A DNA stretch of 64,000 nucleotides. It comes from CAYWMD01 sp964458575. GTDB lineage: Bacteria; Verrucomicrobiota; Verrucomicrobiia; Limisphaerales; JADLHS01. Of this stretch, positions 18,220 through 27,160 are shown one piece after another. The notes under the pieces are model-generated. The model saw nothing but the letters and a program-made list of their open reading frames with translations. It was not told the DNA's origin and did no database searches. The translations under genes and the position numbers were made by a program. The stretch is taken from positions 57,135 to 121,134 of the forward strand of contig CAYWMD010000012.1 of the NCBI GenBank assembly GCA_964458575.1, given 5' to 3'. How positions within the stretch are numbered: the stretch's first letter is position 1; each line of letters starts with the position of its first letter.

Positions 18220-19865
18220 TTCTCAACGATCTCGTCGAAATCAAAGAGAAGGAACTGGCCGCGCGCAAGAAGGTCGTCCTGCGCTGCTGCATGGCAGCCG
18301 GGTGCATGTCGTCGGATTCCAAGGGCGTCAAAGAACAGCTGGAAAAGGCCGTGGCTGAAGCCGGGTTGAAGGATGAGGTCGAAGTGCGCGGTGTGGGTTG
18401 CATGAAGCTTTGCTGCGAAGGGCCATTGGTTCAGGCTGATCCGCAGAATACGCTTTACGTCAAGGTCACCGCCCAGAATGCGCCGTCCATCATCGCCGCG
18501 CTCAAAGGCGGGAAAGCGGATGTGGAGCAGGCGGACCCAAACGCGGCTTTCTTCACCAAGCAACTTGCCATCGTGCTCGCGAACAGCGGCGTGGTGGACC
18601 CGGAACGCATCGAGAGTTACATCGCGGCGGATGGTTACATGGCGCTGCGCCACGTCTTGCGCGAAATGACGCCGAAGGAAGTTGTGGAAGCAATGGTCGC
18701 CAGCGGTTTGCGCGGGCGGGGTGGCGCCGGTTTCCCGACGGGCCTCAAATGGGGCACCGTGGCCAAGTCGGCCGGCGCGAAGAAATACGTCATTTGCAAT
18801 GCCGATGAAGGCGACCCGGGTGCGTTCATGGATCGCAGCGTGTTGGAGAGCGACCCGCACAGTGTGCTCGAAGGCATGGCCATCGCCGCTTACGCGGTTG
18901 GCGCGGATCAGGGATTCATTTACGTGCGCGCCGAATATCCGCTGGCGATCAGCCGGTTGCAAATTGCGATCAAGCAGGCCAAGCAAATGGGCCTGCTGGG
19001 TTCGGGCATCCTGGAGTCGCCGTTCAACTTCAACGTGGACCTGCGCATCGGCGCCGGCGCGTTTGTGTGTGGCGAGGAAACCGCGCTCATGGGCTCGGTC
19101 GAGGGCAAGCGCGGCACACCGCGTCCGCGTCCACCGTTTCCAGCCGAGTCCGGCTTGTGGGGTTGCCCGACGCTGATCAATAACGTCGAGACTTTCGCCA
19201 ACGTGCCGCCGATTTATCGCAACGGTGCGGAATGGTTCGCCGGCATCGGCACGGAAAAGAGCAAAGGCACAAAAGTTTTCGCGCTCGCGGGAAAGATTAA
19301 AAATACCGGGTTGATCGAAGTGCCGATGGGCACGCCGTTGCGGACCATCGTGGAGGAAATGGGCGGCGGCGCGCCCGACGGCGGCAAGATCAAGGCCGTG
19401 CAGACCGGCGGGCCGTCCGGCGGTTGCATTCCGTCACAGTATCTCGATACGCCCGTGGATTACGAATCGCTCGGCAAGCTCGGCTCGATCATGGGCTCGG
19501 GCGGCATGATCGTGATGGACGACAGCACCAAGATGGTGGACGTGGCGCGGTTCTTCATGGAGTTCTGCATGGACGAATCGTGCGGCAAATGCATCCCGTG
19601 TCGCGCCGGCACGGTGCAAATGCACAATCTGCTGGAGAAGATTTTACAGCGCAAAGCCACGGTGCGCGACCTCGCCAAGCTGGAAGAGCTTTGCGACATG
19701 GTGAAGAACACCAGTTTGTGCGGCCTCGGCCAGACGGCCCCGAATCCCACGTTGAGCACGTTGCGGTTTTTCCGGAACGAATATGAGGAGTTGCTGCAAC
19801 CAGACAAGTTTGGCCCGCGCAGCAACGGGGAGTTGAAACCGCAAACCGCAGCGGCGGTGAAATAA
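18216..19865 (+). CDS. hoxF: Hydrogenase diaphorase subunit HoxF (NuoF-like, NADH/FMN site)
   Basis: The 549-residue protein starts at the ATG overlapping the hoxE stop. An N-terminal thioredoxin-like [2Fe-2S] domain carries 'CMAAGC' and 'CMKLC'. The NADH/FMN domain has 'GLRGRGGAGFPTGLKWG', 'CNADEGDPGAFMDR' and 'GAFVCGEETALMGS'. An SLBB segment follows, then the [4Fe-4S] motif 'ESCGKCIPCRAGT' with the fourth Cys in 'SLCGLGQ'. It oxidises or reduces NAD(H) and passes electrons to HoxE/HoxU. All expected ligands are present, and the C-terminus carries no ferredoxin extension, which argues for a simple NAD-dependent rather than a bifurcating enzyme. Confidence 0.95.
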   Translation: MILNDLVEIKEKELAARKKVVLRCCMAAGCMSSDSKGVKEQLEKAVAEAGLKDEVEVRGVGCMKLCCEGPLVQADPQNTLYVKVTAQNAPSIIAALKGGKADVEQADPNAAFFTKQLAIVLANSGVVDPERIESYIAADGYMALRHVLREMTPKEVVEAMVASGLRGRGGAGFPTGLKWGTVAKSAGAKKYVICNADEGDPGAFMDRSVLESDPHSVLEGMAIAAYAVGADQGFIYVRAEYPLAISRLQIAIKQAKQMGLLGSGILESPFNFNVDLRIGAGAFVCGEETALMGSVEGKRGTPRPRPPFPAESGLWGCPTLINNVETFANVPPIYRNGAEWFAGIGTEKSKGTKVFALAGKIKNTGLIEVPMGTPLRTIVEEMGGGAPDGGKIKAVQTGGPSGGCIPSQYLDTPVDYESLGKLGSIMGSGGMIVMDDSTKMVDVARFFMEFCMDESCGKCIPCRAGTVQMHNLLEKILQRKATVRDLAKLEELCDMVKNTSLCGLGQTAPNPTLSTLRFFRNEYEELLQPDKFGPRSNGELKPQTAAAVK

Positions 19866-19875
19866 CGGAGATTTT

Positions 19876-20598
19876 ATGGCCGCAAAAACACTCACAATTG
19901 ACGGCAAACAAATCAGCGCCGAGGAAGGCGCGAGCATTTTGCAGGCGGCGGAAGAGGCGAACGTGAAAATCCCGACGTTATGCCACCTCGAAGGTGTGTA
20001 CGACGTGGGCGCGTGCCGCCTTTGTCTCGTGGAAGTCACCGGCGTGCCCAAGCTTCTTCCCGCCTGCACTACCAAAGTTGCTGAAGGCATGGACGTCAAA
20101 ACCGACAGCGAACGCCTGCGCAAGTATCGCCGCATGATTCTGGAACTGCTCTTTGCCGAACGGAATCACGTTTGCGCCGTGTGCGTTTCCAACGGTCACT
20201 GCGAATTGCAAACGCTCGCCTACTCGAACGGCATGGACCACGTTCGCTACGAATACACGTCCCCGAAATGGCACGTGGACAACACGCACGCGCTGTTCGG
20301 CATGGATCACAACCGCTGTGTGCTTTGCACCCGCTGCGTGCGGGTTTGCTGGCACATCGAGGCCGCGGGAACGAAGAACGTTTCCGGTCGGGGCGGTCGC
20401 TCGCAAATCATCACTGACCTCAACATTCCCTGGGGCGAGTCGGATTCCTGTACGCGCTGCGGCAAATGCGTGCAAGCCTGCCCGACCGGCGCGCTGTTCC
20501 ACAAGGGTTCAACGGTCGGCGAAATGGAACGTGACCGCACCAAACTGGAATTCATCGTCACTGCGCGGGAGAAGAAGCAATGGATCGCACCGGATTGA
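19876..20598 (+). CDS. hoxU: Hydrogenase diaphorase subunit HoxU (NuoG N-terminal-like)
   Basis: The start at 19876 has a GGAG ribosome-binding site. The 240 residues contain a plant-type [2Fe-2S] domain ('GACRLCLVEVTG', 'ACTTKV'). A His-Cys3 [4Fe-4S] site follows ('HVCAVCVSNGHCELQ'), then two [4Fe-4S] motifs ('CVLCTRCVRVC' and 'CTRCGKCVQACPTGA'). This is the full cofactor set of HoxU, which wires the diaphorase to the hydrogenase small subunit. The length is typical; there is no molybdopterin-type domain, unlike the paralogue at 23287. Confidence 0.95.
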   Translation: MAAKTLTIDGKQISAEEGASILQAAEEANVKIPTLCHLEGVYDVGACRLCLVEVTGVPKLLPACTTKVAEGMDVKTDSERLRKYRRMILELLFAERNHVCAVCVSNGHCELQTLAYSNGMDHVRYEYTSPKWHVDNTHALFGMDHNRCVLCTRCVRVCWHIEAAGTKNVSGRGGRSQIITDLNIPWGESDSCTRCGKCVQACPTGALFHKGSTVGEMERDRTKLEFIVTAREKKQWIAPD

Positions 20599-20602
20599 TT
20601 TT

Positions 20603-21148
20603 ATGAAAGTTCGTCTTGCCACAGTCTGGTTCGGCGGCTGTTCGGGCTGCCACATGTCGTTCCTCGACCTCGACGAGGTGCTCATCGCGCTCGCCGAGAA
20701 GATCGAGATCGTTTACAGCCCGGTCGTGGACATGAAGGAATATCCGGAAAACGTGGATGTATGCCTCATCGAGGGCGCGATTTGCAACGAGGACAACCTG
20801 GAGCTGCTCCACAAAATCCGCCAATGCACCAAGGTTCTTGTGTCTTTCGGCGACTGCGCCGTAACCGCCAACGTGCCGGCCATCCGCAACCAACTTGGCC
20901 TTGGCAACGCCGAAAGTGTTCTGCAACGCGCCTATATCGAAAACGCGCAGAACAATCCAAGCCTGCCCAATCTGGACGGAATCGTGCCGCCTTTGTTGCC
21001 ACGCGTGATGCCGGTGCATGAAGTCGTGCATGTCGAATACTTCCTGCCCGGGTGTCCGCCGCCGGCGGAACGCATCAAATCCTTGGTGGGCCAGATGTTG
21101 AATGGCGAAGAGCCAAAGCTGGAAGGCGCGAGTTTGAAATTTGGGTGA
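20603..21148 (+). CDS. hoxY: [NiFe]-hydrogenase small subunit HoxY
   Basis: The 181-residue protein starts at the ATG four bases after the hoxU stop. Proximal [4Fe-4S] ligands are visible in 'WFGGCSGCHMSFLDLD', 'FGDCAVTANVPA' and 'YFLPGCPPPAERI'. The short form without extra ferredoxin domains is typical of group 3 soluble hydrogenases. It relays electrons between the NiFe site in HoxH and the diaphorase subunits. Confidence 0.95.
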   Translation: MKVRLATVWFGGCSGCHMSFLDLDEVLIALAEKIEIVYSPVVDMKEYPENVDVCLIEGAICNEDNLELLHKIRQCTKVLVSFGDCAVTANVPAIRNQLGLGNAESVLQRAYIENAQNNPSLPNLDGIVPPLLPRVMPVHEVVHVEYFLPGCPPPAERIKSLVGQMLNGEEPKLEGASLKFG

Positions 21149-21151
21149 GCT

Positions 21152-22576
21152 ATGTCAAAACGCATCGTCATTGACCCCGTGACCCGCATCGAGGGCCACG
21201 CCAAGATCAGCATCTTCGTGGACGACGAAGGCAACGTGTCTGACGCAGAGTTTCACGTCGTCGAGTTCCGCGGCTTCGAAAAATTCTGCGAAGGCCGACC
21301 TTACGGCGAAATGCCCGGCATCACGCCGCGCATTTGCGGCATCTGCCCGGTGAGTCACCTGCTCGCGTCCGCCAAAGCCGGCGACGCCATCATGGCCGTC
21401 AACATTCCGCCCGCCGCTGACAAGCTGCGCCGCCTGATGAATCTCGGGCAGATCGTGCAAAGCCACGCGCTGAGTTTCTTCCATTTGAGCGCGCCGGATT
21501 TCCTGCTCGGCTGGGAAACGCCGCAACCCAAACGAAATGTTTTCGGACTGATCGCAGCGAACACCGAGCTCGCCCGCGCCGGGATCCGCCTGCGCCAGTT
21601 CGGTCAGGAAATCATTGAAATTCTTGGTGGTAAGAAGATCCACCCGGCGTGGGCCGTGCCCGGCGGCGTGCGCAGTTCCTTGACCGAAGCCGGCCGCGAG
21701 CGCATCCGCCAATGGCTGCCTGAAGCCTTTGCCACGACCAAGGTGGCTTTCGAGCTTTGGAACAAGACGATGGAGTCGCATCAACGCGAACTCCAGATCT
21801 TCGGCAACTTTCCATCGCTCTTCATGGGCCTCGTTACCGAAGATGGCACGTGGGAACACCACGGCGGCAAACTGCGTTTCACCGACAGCAGCGGCAGCGT
21901 GATTGCCGATCAGCTTGATCCGCAAAAATATTACGAGTTCATCGGCGAGTCGGTGCAGAAGAGTTCTTATCTCAAGTCGCCGTATTATTTGCCGCTTGGT
22001 TTCCCCGACGGCATGTATCGCGTCGGCCCGCTGGCGCGCCTGAACGTCGCCGAGCAAATGGGTGTGCCCAAGGCGGACGCGGAGTTGAAAAAGTTCAAGA
22101 AGCTAGGGCGCGGCGCGGTTACCTCGTCGTTCCTCTATCACTACGCGCGGCTGATTGAAATCCTCGCCAGCCTCGAATACATCGAGCGCTACATGGACGA
22201 TCCGGAACTGCTAAGCGATTACTTGCGCGCCGACGCCGGCATCAACAGCCTGCGCGGTGTGGGGGCGAGCGAAGCCCCGCGTGGCACGCTGTTTCACGAT
22301 TACACCGTTAACCGCAACGGTCTCCTGCAAAAGGTCAACCTCATCGTCGCCACCGGCCAGAACAACCTGGCGATGAACCAGACCGTGGCGCAAATCGCGC
22401 GGCATTACGTCAAGGGCAAGGAAATTCCCGAACCCTTGCTCAACCGCGTCGAACACGGCATCCGCTGCTACGATCCGTGTCTAAGTTGCTCGACCCACGC
22501 CGTTGGGCAAATGCCCTTGCTCGTGCGAGTGATCGGGCCCGACGGTGGAGTGCTGAACGAAGTGACACGTGGATAA
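21152..22576 (+). CDS. hoxH: [NiFe]-hydrogenase large subunit HoxH (group 3d type)
   Basis: The 474 residues contain both nickel-binding motifs: 'RICGICPVSH' (Cys62, Cys65) and 'DPCLSCSTHAVGQMPL' (Cys443, Cys446). The 25 residues after His449 form a C-terminal extension of the kind removed by a HoxW-type protease after metal insertion. The gene for such a protease lies at 30910. The N-terminal 'PVTRIEGHAKI' and 'EFRGFEKFCEGRP' segments are typical of the bidirectional NAD-linked class. It is the last gene of the hoxEFUYH operon, with 3-10 bp gaps or overlaps throughout. Confidence 0.96.
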   Translation: MSKRIVIDPVTRIEGHAKISIFVDDEGNVSDAEFHVVEFRGFEKFCEGRPYGEMPGITPRICGICPVSHLLASAKAGDAIMAVNIPPAADKLRRLMNLGQIVQSHALSFFHLSAPDFLLGWETPQPKRNVFGLIAANTELARAGIRLRQFGQEIIEILGGKKIHPAWAVPGGVRSSLTEAGRERIRQWLPEAFATTKVAFELWNKTMESHQRELQIFGNFPSLFMGLVTEDGTWEHHGGKLRFTDSSGSVIADQLDPQKYYEFIGESVQKSSYLKSPYYLPLGFPDGMYRVGPLARLNVAEQMGVPKADAELKKFKKLGRGAVTSSFLYHYARLIEILASLEYIERYMDDPELLSDYLRADAGINSLRGVGASEAPRGTLFHDYTVNRNGLLQKVNLIVATGQNNLAMNQTVAQIARHYVKGKEIPEPLLNRVEHGIRCYDPCLSCSTHAVGQMPLLVRVIGPDGGVLNEVTRG

Positions 22577-22633
22577 GGGTTCGGAGTTGTCCTGTTGAGC
22601 CCGGGTGAAAGTGATGTCGCCGATGATTAGTTC

Positions 22634-22662
22634 TTGCAGTGACAGAAGAATGTTGATATTTA
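22634..22662 (+). promoter_or_regulatory. Candidate sigma-70 promoter for the second hydrogenase operon
   Basis: TTGCAG, a 17-base spacer and TATTTA lie 63-91 bases upstream of the second nuoE-like start, in the 148-bp gap between the two hydrogenase modules. Both boxes match the consensus only 4/6 to 5/6, so this is a candidate from sequence alone. If real, the two modules are separately transcribed. Confidence 0.4.
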
Positions 22663-22724
22663 GGCTCTAATGCTTCGGGCAGCCGATGTTTCGCTGAGTC
22701 AACGGCCGGGCGCTTCTTCCAGGT

Positions 22725-23234
22725 ATGACGCCGCACAATAACAACACTCGTCCAAAGGCCGCCTCTGGGCGGGAGCCGACGTTGGATCTGGCCCGGCTGG
22801 ATCGAATTCTCGAGGAGTTCAAAGGCGTCAAAGGTGCTCTGATTCCAATTCTTCAAAGGGCCCAGGATGCATTTGGTTACCTCCCACGGCCCGTCTTGGA
22901 TCATATCGCGCGCAAGACGCGGACTCCGCTGGCTGACATTTACGGCGTGGCGACTTTTTACGCGCAGTTTCATTTGACCCGGCGCGGACGGCACTTGATT
23001 CGCGTTTGCGACGGCACGGCTTGTCACGTGCGCGGTTCGGCCAAGAACATCGAAGTTTTGGAAAAGCGCCTGGGCTTGGCAACCGGAGCGACCTCGCCGG
23101 ATTACAAATATACGGTCGAGGTGGTTTATTGCCTGGGTTCTTGCGGTTTGGCGCCGGTGGCGGTCGTGGACAATCACGTGTGCGGCCGGGTTTCACCGGA
23201 CGGGATGGTGCGGCAGTTGGAACATCTGACTTAA
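22725..23234 (+). CDS. NuoE/HydC-like [2Fe-2S] subunit of second hydrogenase module
   Basis: The 169-residue protein has the NuoE helical start 'LIPILQRAQDAFGYLPRPVL', the 'DIYGVATFYAQFHL' motif, and the thioredoxin-like [2Fe-2S] ligands 'CDGTACHVRGS' and 'CLGSCGLAP'. It is a distant paralogue of hoxE at 17692. In bifurcating NADH hydrogenases the equivalent subunit is HydC/HndA. It starts the second operon, 148 bp after hoxH, and probably partners the NuoF-GltD fusion encoded 4.3 kb downstream. Confidence 0.9.
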   Translation: MTPHNNNTRPKAASGREPTLDLARLDRILEEFKGVKGALIPILQRAQDAFGYLPRPVLDHIARKTRTPLADIYGVATFYAQFHLTRRGRHLIRVCDGTACHVRGSAKNIEVLEKRLGLATGATSPDYKYTVEVVYCLGSCGLAPVAVVDNHVCGRVSPDGMVRQLEHLT

Positions 23235-23286
23235 GCGCGTTTCGCGCCGGCTGGGCGTCGCGAAACAACGGGAACGGGATACGACG

Positions 23287-25143
23287 ATGGCGGGGCAAGC
23301 AGTGACATCTGAGTTGGCGGTGGCCAATCTGACGATCAATGGCCAGCGCGTTCAGGCAATTGTGGGCCAGACGGTTTTGCAGGCGGCGCGCGCGGCCGGC
23401 ATCAAGATTCCCACGCTTTGCGATCATCCGCGGTTGCCCGCCCAGGGTTCATGTCGCGTTTGCCTGGTCGAAATTGAGAAGCAACGCGCCCTTCAGCCCG
23501 CGTGCACGTTCCCGGTATCCGAAGGACTTGTCGTCCAAACCCACACCGAGAAACTGCGTGACGCCCGTCGTTTTGCGCTGCAACTGATTCTTTCCGAGCG
23601 CAGCCACTACTGCATGTTTTGTCCGGCGAGCGGCAGCTTCGAGAACGGCGATTGCGAATTACAGCAACTCTGTTACGAGCACGGCCTTAATTGCTGGGAA
23701 TACACGCCGCACTACGAAACGCGCTGGCCGGTGGATGCCACGCGCAAGTATTTCGTCATGGACCACGCGCGTTGCATCCTGTGCCGGCGGTGCATCCGCG
23801 CCTGCAGTTCCATCGCCGCCAGCCACACGCTCGGCGTCCACCAGCGCGGGGCACGCACGCTGATTGGTGCGGATGACGATGTGCCGTTTGGTGAGTCCAG
23901 TTGCATTTCCTGCGGCAGTTGTTTGCAAGTGTGTCCGACCGGTGCGTTGAGCGATCGACACAGCGCCTACGTGGGTCGCACGCGCGATTTTCAAAAACGC
24001 AAAGCGGTCTGCCTGGGCTGCGCGGTGGGTTGCGGCATCGAAGCCGCGGTGCGCGATAATCAACTCGCGCGCATCGAAGGCGACTGGGACGCGGCCAACG
24101 GCGGATTGCTGTGCGGCGTTGGCCGGTTCGAAGTGTTGCAACCCAAACCTCAACGGATTCAAACGCCGCTCGTTCGCGAGAACGGAAAAATGTCCGAGGC
24201 CTCCTGGGAAGAAGCGCTCGATCGCGTCGCGCAAAAATTCCGGAAGGCCGAACACGTTGCTTGTCTGGGATCACCGCGGCTCATGAATGAATCGCTGGCT
24301 GCTCTGACCTTGTTCTTCAACGAAACCATGCGCACCAATGAAGTGGCGTTGCTCTACGGCGACGCGCCGCCGCTGGACCTCGGTATGGCGGCAAGCCTGG
24401 CGGATGTTGCGGACTCGGACTGCATCATCGTGATCGGCGGCGACCCAATGGAGCATCAAAAGGTTCTCGGTTACCTCACGCGTCGCAGTCTCGATCACGG
24501 CGGCAAACTGATTCTCGTGCACGACGGCTCAACGCCGCTGGATCGCTACGCCGACCTGCATCTGGATTTGGAAGATATTTCCCAGCCGGTCGCCTCGCCC
24601 TTTGAACGACTGCGAACCACGTATCACTTGCGCGCGCAATCGCTGACTCAACTCAAGCGCATGGTGGAAGCCGCCCGCAGTCCGGTCGTGATGTATGGCT
24701 CCGGTCTCAGCACCACGGTTTATGCCGCGATGCGGACGCTTCCCTCCCGCGCGCGGTTTTTGCCGCTGATCAACGGAACGAACACGCGCGGCGCGGTCCG
24801 GCTCGGCTTGAGCGCGCGACCCGTCAGCGGCGAAGTGCTTTACCTGATGGCCGCGGACGATTTGCCCAACGGCGAACCGCTGCCCATGCGGCAATTCACC
24901 GTCGTCCACGCGGCGTATCATTCGGCGTGGACCGAATCTGCCGACGTGGTTTTTCCCGGGCTCATCTGGTCGGAAAAAAGTGGGCACATTACCAACCTCG
25001 AAGGCAAAACCTTGGAGGTTGAGCCGCTCATTGAAGCGCCGGAGACTGTGCTGCCGGCATGGAAAGTCTTGATGCAACTGTCCGAACGCGTCGGGCGCAG
25101 TTTGACCTACGAGGACATCTGCGCGTTTACGGCCACCAGTTAA
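23287..25143 (+). CDS. NuoG/HydA-like iron-sulfur subunit with residual molybdopterin-type domain
   Basis: The protein has 618 residues. Residues about 10-90 form a [2Fe-2S] domain ('GSCRVCLVEIEK', 'ACTFPV'). They are followed by His/Cys cluster ligands ('HYCMFCPASGSFENGDCELQ'), then 'CILCRRCIRAC' and 'CISCGSCLQVCPTGA'. Unlike HoxU it continues with a Molybdop_Fe4S4-type site ('CLGCAVGCGIEAAV' plus 'GLLCGVGRF') and about 340 residues of a molybdopterin-oxidoreductase-like fold, as in NuoG. The full-length dinucleotide-binding C-terminal domain of formate dehydrogenases appears to be missing, so Mo binding is unlikely. It would collect electrons between the flavin subunit and HoxY. Confidence 0.88.
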   Translation: MAGQAVTSELAVANLTINGQRVQAIVGQTVLQAARAAGIKIPTLCDHPRLPAQGSCRVCLVEIEKQRALQPACTFPVSEGLVVQTHTEKLRDARRFALQLILSERSHYCMFCPASGSFENGDCELQQLCYEHGLNCWEYTPHYETRWPVDATRKYFVMDHARCILCRRCIRACSSIAASHTLGVHQRGARTLIGADDDVPFGESSCISCGSCLQVCPTGALSDRHSAYVGRTRDFQKRKAVCLGCAVGCGIEAAVRDNQLARIEGDWDAANGGLLCGVGRFEVLQPKPQRIQTPLVRENGKMSEASWEEALDRVAQKFRKAEHVACLGSPRLMNESLAALTLFFNETMRTNEVALLYGDAPPLDLGMAASLADVADSDCIIVIGGDPMEHQKVLGYLTRRSLDHGGKLILVHDGSTPLDRYADLHLDLEDISQPVASPFERLRTTYHLRAQSLTQLKRMVEAARSPVVMYGSGLSTTVYAAMRTLPSRARFLPLINGTNTRGAVRLGLSARPVSGEVLYLMAADDLPNGEPLPMRQFTVVHAAYHSAWTESADVVFPGLIWSEKSGHITNLEGKTLEVEPLIEAPETVLPAWKVLMQLSERVGRSLTYEDICAFTATS

Positions 25144-25155
25144 CCGGGCGAACGT

Positions 25156-25701
25156 ATGGCAAACAAAAAAGTCACCGTTGCTTCCGACTGGCTCGCCGGG
25201 TGTGCCGGTTGTCACATGTCGTTTCTCGACATTGACGAAAAACTGGTGGCGTTGCTCGAAGTCGCCGACCTCCACGCGACGCCGGTGACCGACCTCAAAC
25301 ATCCGCCCGCCAGCGGCGTGGACGTGGGTATCCTTGAAGGCGCCGTCAACAACAGCGCCACGGAGGAAGTTGCCCGCCGGATGCGTCAACGCTGCAAAAT
25401 CCTCGTGGCGCTCGGCGATTGCGCCGTTTTTGGTGGCGTTCCTGCCTTGCGGAATGGATTTCGTTGCGAAGCGGCGTTGCGCCGCGCGTATCTTGAAACC
25501 GAAAGTACCGCCGAGGGACACATTCCTAACGACCCGGAACTCGCGGAAATGAAACCGGTCAAGCCGCTCGGCGACGTTGTGGACGTGGACGTTTACCTCC
25601 CCGGCTGCCCGCCGTCGCCGGAAGCGATTTTCCACGTCCTCGCCGAACTCGCGGCTGGGCGCAAGCCGAAGCTCGAAGGCAAAAATCTGGATTGGCATTG
25701 A
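25156..25701 (+). CDS. [NiFe]-hydrogenase small subunit, second copy (HoxY-like)
   Basis: The 181 residues match hoxY at 20603 in length and layout. Proximal cluster Cys are in 'WLAGCAGCHMSFLDID', 'LGDCAVFGG' and 'VYLPGCPPSPEAI'. It lacks extra ferredoxin domains. It is placed 12 bp after the NuoG-like gene and 3 bp before the large subunit gene, so it clearly belongs to the second module. Confidence 0.94.
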   Translation: MANKKVTVASDWLAGCAGCHMSFLDIDEKLVALLEVADLHATPVTDLKHPPASGVDVGILEGAVNNSATEEVARRMRQRCKILVALGDCAVFGGVPALRNGFRCEAALRRAYLETESTAEGHIPNDPELAEMKPVKPLGDVVDVDVYLPGCPPSPEAIFHVLAELAAGRKPKLEGKNLDWH

Positions 25702-25704
25702 ATC

Positions 25705-27147
25705 ATGGGCCGCAAAATCACAATTGAACCCGTCACGCGCATCGAAGGTCATGCGAAGGTCACGTTGCACCTGGATGACGCGGGCAAGCTGGAAACTGCC
25801 CGGCTGCACGTGAACGAGTTTCGCGGCTTCGAGCAATTCTGCGAGGGTCGCCTTTTCCACGAGATGCCGTTGATCACCGAGCGCATTTGCGGCATTTGTC
25901 CCGTGAGCCATCACCTCGCGTCGGTGAAGGCGTGCGATGCCATCCTCGGCGTTGAGCCGCCACGGCCTGCGCAACTGCTCCGCGAATTGATGCACATGGG
26001 GCAGACGATTCAGTCGCACTCGATGCATTTCTTCATGCTCGCGGGGCCGGACCTGTTGCTGGGCGCGGAAGCCGATCCGGCGATTCGCAACGTGGTGGGC
26101 CTCGTCCAAGCCGACCCGAAGCTCGCGTTGAAGGCGATTCGTCTCCGCAAGTTCGGCCAGGAAATCATTGAACGCTTGGGCGAGCGACGGGTTCATCCGA
26201 ACTTCGCCATCCCGGGCGGCGTCAACAAAGCCCTGACCGTTGCCGACCGCGATGCGATTCTGAGCGAAGTCGCGGAGATGCAGGGCTTCGTCAAAGAAGG
26301 TCTCAGGATTATCAAGACCTGGATCGAGAAAAATGCGGACGAAGCCCGGAGTTTCGCCGTTTTCTCCAGCGGCTACCTCGGCATGGTGGATGAGGACAAC
26401 GCGGTTCAGCTTTACGATGGCCCGCTGCGTCTCGTTGACGCCAAGCGCCAGGAACTCGAACGCTTCGACGGCGCGGATTACCTCGATTACATCGCCGAGC
26501 ACGTCGAGTCGTGGTCGTATCTCAAATTCCCATACTACCGTCGCCTCGGCTGGCCGGCGGGCAACTATCGCGTCGGTCCGCTGGGCCGACTCAACGCGGC
26601 CACGCACATGGCCACGCCGCAGGCGCAGCAGGAATACTTGCAGTTCCAACAAGCCGCGAAAGGCGGAGTCGTCGAGGGCAGCCTCTTTTATCACTACGCG
26701 CGGATGGTCGAGGATTTGTATGCGCTGGAACGCGTGGAACAGTTGTTGAACGACCCGGAAATTCTCTCAAAGGACCTGCGCGTGACCAGCGGGATTTCAA
26801 ACCACGAGGGCGTCGGCGTTCTCGAAGCGCCGCGCGGCACGTTGTTCCATCACTATTGGGTGGACGAAAACGGCGTGCTCGAGAAGGTCAACCTCATCGT
26901 CGCGACGGGCCACAACAATTACGCCATGAGCCGCGGCGTCGAGGAAGTGGCGCGACGCACTTTCACCGGCAAACCGGTGACCGAGGGCATGTTGAACCGC
27001 GTCGAAATGGTCATTCGCGCCTACGACCCGTGCCTGTCGTGTTCAACGCACGCCGTTGGCCAGATGCCGTTATTGATCGAAGTGCGCGGCCCGAACAACG
27101 AATTGCTCGATCAATATCAACGGCCCGCCGCTGGCAAATCGGTTTAA
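25705..27147 (+). CDS. [NiFe]-hydrogenase large subunit, second copy (HoxH-like)
   Basis: The 480 residues have intact nickel ligands in 'RICGICPVSHH' (Cys62, Cys65) and 'DPCLSCSTHAVGQMPL' (Cys443, Cys446). A 31-residue C-terminal tail follows His449 that must be removed during maturation. Ligand positions are identical to HoxH at 21152, although the bodies have clearly diverged, which indicates an old duplication or separate acquisition. It forms the catalytic core of the composite second hydrogenase. Confidence 0.95.
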   Translation: MGRKITIEPVTRIEGHAKVTLHLDDAGKLETARLHVNEFRGFEQFCEGRLFHEMPLITERICGICPVSHHLASVKACDAILGVEPPRPAQLLRELMHMGQTIQSHSMHFFMLAGPDLLLGAEADPAIRNVVGLVQADPKLALKAIRLRKFGQEIIERLGERRVHPNFAIPGGVNKALTVADRDAILSEVAEMQGFVKEGLRIIKTWIEKNADEARSFAVFSSGYLGMVDEDNAVQLYDGPLRLVDAKRQELERFDGADYLDYIAEHVESWSYLKFPYYRRLGWPAGNYRVGPLGRLNAATHMATPQAQQEYLQFQQAAKGGVVEGSLFYHYARMVEDLYALERVEQLLNDPEILSKDLRVTSGISNHEGVGVLEAPRGTLFHHYWVDENGVLEKVNLIVATGHNNYAMSRGVEEVARRTFTGKPVTEGMLNRVEMVIRAYDPCLSCSTHAVGQMPLLIEVRGPNNELLDQYQRPAAGKSV

Positions 27148-27160
27148 CCGCGCGTAGCAA

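Noticed and set aside
23287..25143. Formate dehydrogenase catalytic subunit
   Set aside because: The molybdopterin part is truncated and no active-site Cys/Sec context is visible; it resembles NuoG more closely.
24529..26694. 721-codon minus-strand frame opposite NuoG-like, HoxY and HoxH genes
   Set aside because: It spans three clear plus-strand genes and shows no recognisable motif; a composition artefact.
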